Under the pieces are notes generated by a model, which saw nothing but the letters and a program-made list of their open reading frames with translations, had not been told where the DNA came from and did not search any database. The position numbers were made by a program, and so were the translations under genes. Shown here one piece after another: positions 1-4,151 of a stretch of 5,752 bases of DNA. The stretch spans positions 1 to 5,752 of the forward strand of contig JAKANT010000136.1 in assembly GCA_021823635.1 (NCBI GenBank), read 5' to 3'. The stretch comes from Pseudomonadota bacterium (GTDB lineage: Bacteria; Pseudomonadota; Gammaproteobacteria; Burkholderiales; Burkholderiaceae_F). Positions within the stretch are counted from its first letter, which is position 1, and every line of letters starts with the position of its first letter.

Positions 1-259
1 GTGGCGGCGACGCGGAGGCGGAGGCGGCGCCCGCCGGCGCGGGCGCTGCATGAGGGGTTTCGCGCGTGGCGACGAGCGCGGCCAGCGCGGCCACCAGTCC
101 GACGCCCGCCCCCAGCCCGATCCAAAGCCATCGCCGTCCCGGCACGGGCGACCGCGGCGCGTCCGAAGCGACGGCCATCGGCTGCGTGTGGATACCGGGC
201 ACGGAACCGCGCTCGCGTTCCGCGTCGGCGCGCCGCAGGGCATCGAGGATGTAGGACAT
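1..259 (-). CDS. gspB: GspB/ExeB-like type II secretion accessory protein, N-terminal part (3' end outside window)
   Basis: Only the first 86 codons are inside the window; the reading frame is open to the edge. The protein starts MSYILDALRRADAERERG followed by VPGIHTQP, which I recognise as the conserved cytoplasmic N-terminus of GspB/ExeB proteins. A single membrane segment follows at about residues 44-64 (WLWIGLGAGVGLVAALAALVA), preceded by GRR as the cytoplasmic anchor. After it comes an Ala/Pro/Ser-rich linker (from about residue 69) that should lead into the periplasmic domain, which is not visible. In known systems GspB works with GspA, forming an inner-membrane complex that helps place and assemble the GspD secretin across the peptidoglycan. 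The start ATG lies 2 bp after the gspA stop, and AGGAG (275-271 on the minus strand) sits 11 nt upstream within the end of gspA, so the two are one operon and probably translationally coupled. Family identity is recognition of the N-terminal motif plus the neighbour; no C-terminal evidence is available. Confidence 0.85.
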   Translation of the reverse strand, partial: MSYILDALRRADAERERGSVPGIHTQPMAVASDAPRSPVPGRRWLWIGLGAGVGLVAALAALVATRETPHAAPAPAGAASASASPP

Positions 260-261
260 GG

Positions 262-1923
262 CTACTGCGGCTCCTGCAGCCGCGGCTCGTCGATGCCGAG
301 CGCGCGGTTCAACGCCATCAGCGTGACCGGTCCGGCGATGCCGTCGGGGGTCAGCCCCTGCGCCATCTGGAACGCATAGATGCGCGCCCGCAGCGCCGCG
401 GCCGGCGTGCCCTGCGTCTCGCCGCGCAGCGCGGCCAGTTGCGCCGCCAGCCACTGCGCCATCGGACCGCCGGAGCCGTCGCCGATCGTCCCCTCGTACC
501 CGGGCGGCGTTCGCCAAAAAGTCGCGAACTCGCCGCGCCAGTAATCGGCCAGCGAATGCAGCGACACGGTGATCGCACGGCCACCGGCGCGCAGCGTGGC
601 GTCGTCCTTGCCGAGCCCGACCAGCACCGCATACACAGTACGGTTGCGGCCGTCGCGCAACGTCAGGATGCCGGGGCGGTCGAGCTGCCGGATCAGCCCG
701 AGTGTGGCCGTGCCGCTCTTGTAGCACTGCAATTGCTGGCGCCGCACCGCTTGGCAGACGTCCCCCTCGCCGGGCGCCAGACGCCACGCCGCGGCCAGTT
801 CGCGCCAAGCCTCCCGCTCGTTGCCGAGCAGCGCTTCGAACTCGGTCGCAACGTTGGCGAGCGTCTTGGCCTCGGGCGCATTGCGCGCGCCCACCGGCGC
901 CGCCGCGGCCACGGCGATCGGCACCTCGGTCACCGGTGCCGGCGTCTTGTCAGAGGCGCTGCCTGCGACCGCGGGCGGGCCGCCGAGGCCGATGCCGCCG
1001 GCCAGCACGGCCAGACCGAACAGCGCCACGCCCGCGGCCAAGCCGACGCCCAACACCGCCGCGCGCTCGAGCCGCGCGCGACGGCGCGCCGCGAAGTCGG
1101 CGGCATCGAACACCTCGCGCGCCGCCTTGTCCACGATCGCGGCGTCCACGACGGTCTTGCCCGTCGCGTAGGCACCGAGCAGCGCACGGTCCGCGAGCAG
1201 GTTGATGCGGCGGGGAATGCCGCGCGAGTGCAACTGGATGCGCCGTAGCGCGCCGCGATCGAACGGGATGGCACCGGTCATGCCGGCCACCGCGAGGCGA
1301 TGCCGGATGTAGCGCTCGGTGTCGGCGGGCGACAGCGCGCCGAGGTGATGGCGCGCGACGCCGCGCTGCGCGAGCTGCGCGAGCTGCGGCCGCGCCAGCA
1401 TCGCGCGCAGCTCCGGCTGCCCGATCAGCACGATCTGCAGCAGCTTGCGTTCGGCCGTTTCCAGATTCGTCAGCAGCCGCAGTTGTTCGAGCACGTCAGC
1501 CGACAGGTTCTGGGCCTCGTCGATGATCAGCACATTGTTCTGCCCGACCGCGTGCGTGCGCAGCAGGTACTCGGTCAGCGCATCGACGTAGTCCTTGACG
1601 CTCGGCACACCCGCCTGGGCGCGCTGCACCGGGATGCGGAACTCCTGGCAGACGGTGCGCAGCAGCTCTTCGACCGTGAGCTTCGGATTGAAGATGTAGG
1701 CGACATTGCAGCGCTTGGGAATCTGCTCGAGCAGCGCGCGGCACACCGTGGTCTTGCCGGCGCCGATCTCGCCGGTCAGCACGACGAAGCCGCCGCTGCC
1801 GCCGCGCACGCCGTACAGCAGGTGGGCGAGCGCCTCGCGATGGCGCTCGCTCATGAACAGGTAGTGCGGATCGGGCGCGATCGAGAACGGCGGCTGCCGC
1901 AGGCCGAAATGGCGCACGTACAT
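262..1923 (-). CDS. gspA: GspA/ExeA-type AAA ATPase with periplasmic peptidoglycan-binding domain (type II secretion secretin assembly)
   Basis: This 553-residue inner-membrane protein has the standard GspA/ExeA layout. The cytoplasmic AAA module (about residues 1-275) opens with MYVRHFGLRQPPFSIAPDP, has Walker A GEIGAGKT (51-58), Walker B VLIIDEAQ (131-138, with D135/E136), a sensor-1-like QIVLIGQPEL (163-172) and the GIPRRINLLADRALL stretch (235-249) typical of the family. A membrane segment lies at about 288-314. The periplasmic part contains a C39-peptidase-like region (about 370-475) including C390 and C400 and the motif SLADYWRGEFATFWR, then a PF01471-type peptidoglycan-binding domain near the C-terminus (about 508-545, LRARIYAFQMAQGLTPDGIAGPVTL). 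Known role: with GspB it binds peptidoglycan and uses ATP to assist secretin multimerisation for type II secretion. The start is fixed by the family-typical N-terminus although the Shine-Dalgarno is weak. It lies directly upstream of gspB with a 2-bp gap. A pilus- or transposition-related AAA protein is less likely because of the peptidoglycan-binding end and the gspB neighbour. Confidence 0.93.
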   Translation of the reverse strand: MYVRHFGLRQPPFSIAPDPHYLFMSERHREALAHLLYGVRGGSGGFVVLTGEIGAGKTTVCRALLEQIPKRCNVAYIFNPKLTVEELLRTVCQEFRIPVQRAQAGVPSVKDYVDALTEYLLRTHAVGQNNVLIIDEAQNLSADVLEQLRLLTNLETAERKLLQIVLIGQPELRAMLARPQLAQLAQRGVARHHLGALSPADTERYIRHRLAVAGMTGAIPFDRGALRRIQLHSRGIPRRINLLADRALLGAYATGKTVVDAAIVDKAAREVFDAADFAARRRARLERAAVLGVGLAAGVALFGLAVLAGGIGLGGPPAVAGSASDKTPAPVTEVPIAVAAAAPVGARNAPEAKTLANVATEFEALLGNEREAWRELAAAWRLAPGEGDVCQAVRRQQLQCYKSGTATLGLIRQLDRPGILTLRDGRNRTVYAVLVGLGKDDATLRAGGRAITVSLHSLADYWRGEFATFWRTPPGYEGTIGDGSGGPMAQWLAAQLAALRGETQGTPAAALRARIYAFQMAQGLTPDGIAGPVTLMALNRALGIDEPRLQEPQ

Positions 1924-2087
1924 GGACCAAGGATACTTCGCCGGGCATGCGCTCGGCGGTCGGGCGCGGGCACCGCGGCGTCGATGGTCAAGCGCGCCCG
2001 CACGCGCGCGGGCCAGGCCCCCGTCGGCCGCCAGCCTTCATTGGCCGAAGGGGGACCCTGCCGCCATGCCGGCCGATCATGCGACCG

Positions 2088-2126
2088 GCCTATTGGCAGC
2101 CAAACCGTTTCCGCGTTCCAATAGGC
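2088..2126. repeat. Perfect 9-bp inverted repeat in the divergent intergenic region; candidate operator
   Basis: GCCTATTGG (2088-2096) is repeated as its exact reverse complement CCAATAGGC (2118-2126), separated by 21 nt. The arms are centred about 30 bp apart, close to three helical turns, as expected for two half-sites read by a dimer or tetramer on one DNA face. Nested in the left arm is a second near-palindrome, TTGGC-A-GCCAA (2093-2103). The repeat lies within the 232-bp region between gspA (leftward) and the outer-membrane protein gene (rightward), and its arms coincide with the best -35 and -10 candidates. The rest of this intergenic region (1924-2087) is GC-rich and shows nothing else I can name. 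Which regulator would bind is unknown. Confidence 0.5.
2093..2122 (+). promoter_or_regulatory. Candidate sigma-70 promoter of the outer-membrane protein gene
   Basis: TTGGCA (2093-2098, five of six match to the -35 consensus), an 18-bp spacer, then TCCAAT (2117-2122, four of six match to the -10 consensus). A start near 2129 would leave an mRNA leader of about 27 nt containing GGAGG (2146-2150) in front of the ATG at 2156. The -35 falls in the left arm of the inverted repeat and the -10 in the right arm, so an occupied operator would block polymerase. Because the repeat is symmetric, the minus strand has similar but weaker hexamers, so a promoter toward gspA cannot be excluded. Confidence 0.35.
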
Positions 2127-2155
2127 GCGTCCGCTTCGCGTTCACGGAGGCTCCC

Positions 2156-2815
2156 ATGACAGCCGCTGGCAAGCATTTCCGGCTCGTCGTTCCGCTGGCC
2201 GCAGGCTTGACGCTGGCCGGCGCCGCAGCCGCCGCCGAGCTCGTGCGTCCTGCGACGGGCGCCTATGCGTCGCTCGCCGCCGCTTCGATGCTTTATGAAC
2301 TGGCCGACCCGCTGCCGATAAGCAGTCTGCGCTGGAGCCCTGTCGCCTCGTCGCGAATCGAGCTCGCGGCCGGGCTGCTGCCGCGCCATGAGCTGCGCCT
2401 GGCGGCGCATCTGGGCTCGCCGTCGCTCGCCGTGCCCGCCTGGGCGGGCGAGCCGCTGCGCGCAACCTATCGCTATACGTTCCTCGCCCAGCGCGACTGG
2501 TCGTGGAAGGTGGGCGTCACCGCCCGGCTGGGCGACACTGCAGACCTCGCGCGCAACCGCCTCGGCAACCGATCGCTGCTGCATTTCGCCGGCGAGGGGC
2601 GGCCCGCCGCCAACTGGCGCGTCGATCTCGATGCCGACCGGCCGTTCACCGCGCGCGGCCGGGCGCTCGACGTCGGCGTGCGGGTGAACTACCTGCTCAC
2701 CCCGTCGTTCTCGCTCTTTGGCGGCTACCGTTATTCGGACCCGGCGGGTGACGTCGAGGAAAACGGCGCCGCGGCGGGCAACACCGCCAACGTCGGCCTG
2801 CGCTACCGTTTCTAG
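2156..2815 (+). CDS. Small outer-membrane beta-barrel protein (function unknown)
   Basis: The 219-residue product has a Sec signal peptide: basic KHFR (residues 6-9), hydrophobic core VVPLAAGLTLAGAAA, and probable cleavage at AAA|EL near residue 27. The mature part of about 192 residues has repeated alternating polar/hydrophobic stretches that look like transmembrane beta-strands, for example 66-74, 77-86, 100-110, 114-124, 152-160, 168-180, 183-193 and 208-219. It ends NVGLRYRF: a terminal Phe with hydrophobic or aromatic residues at alternate positions, the recognition signature for the BAM assembly machinery. Size and strand number suit an 8-stranded barrel. The start ATG at 2156 is chosen because GGAGG lies 5 nt before it and the signal peptide begins there; the frame is open further upstream but without coding character. 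I do not recognise a specific family (YfaZ- or OmpW-like barrels are possible relatives). It is divergent from gspAB; a link to type II secretion is only inference. Confidence 0.8.
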   Translation: MTAAGKHFRLVVPLAAGLTLAGAAAAAELVRPATGAYASLAAASMLYELADPLPISSLRWSPVASSRIELAAGLLPRHELRLAAHLGSPSLAVPAWAGEPLRATYRYTFLAQRDWSWKVGVTARLGDTADLARNRLGNRSLLHFAGEGRPAANWRVDLDADRPFTARGRALDVGVRVNYLLTPSFSLFGGYRYSDPAGDVEENGAAAGNTANVGLRYRF

Positions 2816-2816
2816 G

Positions 2817-2838
2817 TCGCCGCAGGCGCTTGCGGCGA
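2817..2838 (+). terminator. Strong hairpin just after the outer-membrane protein stop codon; possible factor-assisted terminator
   Basis: TCGCCGCA (2817-2824) pairs perfectly with TGCGGCGA (2831-2838) around the 6-nt loop GGCGCT, starting one base after the TAG of the upstream gene. There is no T-run after it, so it is not a canonical intrinsic terminator. It may protect the 3' end of the mRNA or act with Rho. It overlaps the candidate -35 of the aroG leader promoter. Confidence 0.4.
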
Positions 2839-2859
2839 TGCGGCGGCGTCGGCTAAAGT
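2830..2859 (+). promoter_or_regulatory. Weak candidate promoter for the aroG leader transcript
   Basis: TTGCGG (2830-2835) and TAAAGT (2854-2859) with an 18-bp spacer are the best hexamers just before the leader peptide. TAAAGT matches four of six -10 positions, while the -35 matches only TTG. The start point would be about 2866, immediately before the leader Shine-Dalgarno, which is unusually tight. A promoter inside the end of the preceding gene is an equally reasonable alternative, and would allow the 2860-2865 pairing described in the findings. Confidence 0.25.
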
Positions 2860-2876
2860 CCGCCCCGGAGTCGACG

Positions 2877-2951
2877 ATGAAACGTTTCGCGCGCTTTTAC
2901 TTTTACGGCTTTTTCCGGCCTCGGGCGGAGAGAGTCGAGCGGCGCGCGTAG
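2877..2951 (+). CDS. Phe/Tyr-rich attenuator leader peptide upstream of aroG
   Basis: This is a 24-codon ORF with ATG at 2877, TAG at 2949-2951 and a good Shine-Dalgarno, CGGAG (2866-2870), 6 nt upstream. The peptide starts MKRFARFYFYGFFRPRAERV; residues 4-13 hold five Phe (positions 4, 7, 9, 12, 13) and two Tyr (8, 10), seven aromatic residues in ten codons. Three of the five Phe codons are TTT, although the downstream aroG almost always uses TTC. The ORF sits just before an intrinsic terminator and then the gene for the first enzyme of aromatic amino-acid synthesis. Known logic of trp, phe and his leaders: ribosomes stall on control codons when the charged tRNA is scarce, letting an antiterminator form. 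Here the control codons at 2895-2915 lie just upstream of the antiterminator strand that begins at 2917. The peptide probably has no function after synthesis. Expression is inferred, but codon content, position and RNA structure agree. Confidence 0.88.
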   Translation: MKRFARFYFYGFFRPRAERVERRA

Positions 2952-2982
2952 TCAAACCAGATCGAATCTCAACCGCCAGGCC
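2917..2982 (+). promoter_or_regulatory. Antiterminator hairpin of the aroG attenuator
   Basis: The RNA strand 2917-2938 can pair with 2962-2982. GGCCT (2917-2921) pairs with AGGCC (2978-2982); GGCGG (2924-2928) with CCGCC (2973-2977); GAGA (2930-2933) with TCTC (2967-2970); TCGA (2935-2938) with TCGA (2962-2965). That is 18 Watson-Crick pairs interrupted by a 2-nt bulge (2922-2923), a 1x2 internal loop and one G/A mismatch, around a 23-nt loop. It consumes the whole 5' arm of the terminator (2971-2980), so the two hairpins exclude each other. A ribosome stalled at the early Phe/Tyr codons leaves 2917-2938 free. A ribosome that reaches the stop at 2949 covers the downstream part of this strand and the loop, favouring the terminator. 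The folding is by eye; energies were not computed. Confidence 0.78.
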
Positions 2983-3004
2983 CACCCCCTGGCGGTTTTT
3001 TTTT
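2971..3004 (+). terminator. Intrinsic terminator (attenuator) between leader peptide and aroG
   Basis: AACCGCCAGG (2971-2980) pairs perfectly with CCTGGCGGTT (2988-2997) around the 7-nt loop CCCACCC, followed by T's to 3004 (nine consecutive T's counting the last two stem bases, 2996-3004). This is the longest T-run in the window and a canonical Rho-independent terminator. It lies 34 bases before the aroG ATG with no other gene in between, so it would stop transcription in the aroG leader unless the antiterminator forms. Confidence 0.93.
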
Positions 3005-3027
3005 GGCCGGGGCGGGGCCGACGAACG

Positions 3028-3032
3028 AAGGA
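3028..3032 (+). promoter_or_regulatory. Ribosome binding site of aroG
   Basis: AAGGA, 6 nt before the ATG at 3039, supports that start. A second possible site, GGAG (3045-3048), lies 8 nt before the in-frame ATG at 3057, which corresponds exactly to Met1 of E. coli AroG. Confidence 0.55.
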
Positions 3033-3038
3033 AACGCC

Positions 3039-4133
3039 ATGGATGGAGCATCGCGCATGCGCTACATGACCGACGATCTGCGGATCAAGGAAATCAAGGA
3101 GCTCGCCCCGCCCGCGCACCTGATCCGCGAATTTCCGTGCGACGAGGCGGCTTCGCGTACGGTGTACGAGGCACGCAACGCGATCCACCGCATCCTGCAT
3201 GGGATGGACGACCGGTTGATCGTCGTCATCGGCCCCTGTTCGATCCACGACCCGCAGGCGGCGCTGGAGTACGCGCAGCGCCTGAAGGCCCAGCGCGACC
3301 GGCTGGCCGAAGACCTGGAGATCGTGATGCGCGTGTACTTCGAGAAGCCGCGCACCACGGTGGGCTGGAAGGGACTGATCAACGATCCGGACCTCGACGG
3401 CAGCTTCCGCATCAACCACGGGCTGCGCATCGCGCGCCGGTTGTTGGTCGACATCAACGAGCTGGGGCTGCCAGCCGGCTGCGAGTATCTGGACATGATC
3501 ACGCCGCAGTACATCGCGGACCTCGTCTCCTGGGGCGCGATCGGCGCGCGCACCACCGAAAGCCAGGTACACCGCGAGCTGGCGAGCGGGCTTTCGTGTC
3601 CGGTCGGATTCAAGAACGGCACCGACGGCAACGTGCGCATCGCCGCCGAGGCCATCCGCGCTGCGCAGCAGCCGCATCACTTCCTGTCGGTGACCAAGGG
3701 CGGACACTCCGCGATCGTCTCCACCAAGGGCAACGAGGACTGCCACATCATCCTGCGCGGCGGCCGCGCGCCGAACTTCGACGCCGCCAGCATCGAAGCG
3801 GCCTGCCAGGAGCTGGCGCGCAACGGGCTGGCGCAACGGCTGATGGTCGATGCCAGCCACGCCAACAGCCAAAAGAAACACGAAAACCAGATCCCGGTGT
3901 GCGAGAACCTCGCGCAGCAACTGGAAGCGGGCGAATCGCGCATCGTCGGCGTGATGATCGAAAGCCACCTGGTCGCCGGCCGCCAGGACTTGGTGCCGGG
4001 CAAACCGCTCGTCTACGGCCAGTCGATCACCGACGCGTGCCTGGGCTGGGAAGACAGCGTGCAGGTCCTCGAGCGGCTGGCCGCCGCCGTGCGCCACCGC
4101 CGGCTGCGGGCCGCCAACGCTTCCGGCAAGTGA
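3039..4133 (+). CDS. aroG: 3-deoxy-7-phosphoheptulonate (DAHP) synthase, AroG type, Phe-sensitive
   Basis: This is a 364-residue class I-alpha DAHP synthase, the cytoplasmic enzyme that condenses phosphoenolpyruvate and erythrose 4-phosphate in the committing step of the shikimate pathway. From memory of E. coli AroG it aligns without gaps through the key regions at an offset of +6. Metal ligands are C67 (GPCSIHDP), H274, E308 and D332; substrate residues are R98, K103, K111, R171, K192 and R240. Signature stretches include RVYFEKPRTTVGWKG and GARTTESQVHRELASG. Residues corresponding to the AroG Phe site are kept: D12, D13, P156, Q157, S186, F215, S217 and V227. Phe feedback inhibition is therefore expected. 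One visible change is G221 where E. coli AroG has Trp. Start 3039 has AAGGA at 6 nt; an alternative ATG at 3057 would give 358 residues with E. coli numbering. Transcription is predicted to be controlled by the Phe/Tyr leader peptide and terminator immediately upstream. No other gene follows on this strand. Confidence 0.97.
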   Translation: MDGASRMRYMTDDLRIKEIKELAPPAHLIREFPCDEAASRTVYEARNAIHRILHGMDDRLIVVIGPCSIHDPQAALEYAQRLKAQRDRLAEDLEIVMRVYFEKPRTTVGWKGLINDPDLDGSFRINHGLRIARRLLVDINELGLPAGCEYLDMITPQYIADLVSWGAIGARTTESQVHRELASGLSCPVGFKNGTDGNVRIAAEAIRAAQQPHHFLSVTKGGHSAIVSTKGNEDCHIILRGGRAPNFDAASIEAACQELARNGLAQRLMVDASHANSQKKHENQIPVCENLAQQLEAGESRIVGVMIESHLVAGRQDLVPGKPLVYGQSITDACLGWEDSVQVLERLAAAVRHRRLRAANASGK

Positions 4134-4151
4134 AGCGCCGGCGGCGACTTC

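Noticed and set aside
1..1248. Long plus-strand open frame antisense to gspA/gspB
   Set aside because: Arg/Pro/Ala-rich low-complexity translation opposite two well-recognised genes; an artefact of high-GC codon bias.
1370..1391. Short tandem repeat GCGCGAGCT within gspA
   Set aside because: It encodes LAQLAQ in a conserved part of the ATPase and looks like ordinary codon reuse rather than a variable repeat.
1963..1991. TTGACC (minus strand, 1991-1986) as a gspA promoter -35
   Set aside because: No -10-like hexamer at a suitable distance; the downstream sequence is entirely GC-rich.
1922..2155. Extension of the outer-membrane protein upstream of ATG 2156
   Set aside because: The frame is open, but the translation is Arg/Ala-rich without a signal sequence, and GGAGG plus the signal peptide clearly place the start at 2156.
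2952..4097. 381-residue minus-strand open frame opposite aroG
   Set aside because: It lies fully antisense to a strongly conserved enzyme gene and its C-terminal part would run through the terminator; no recognisable domain.
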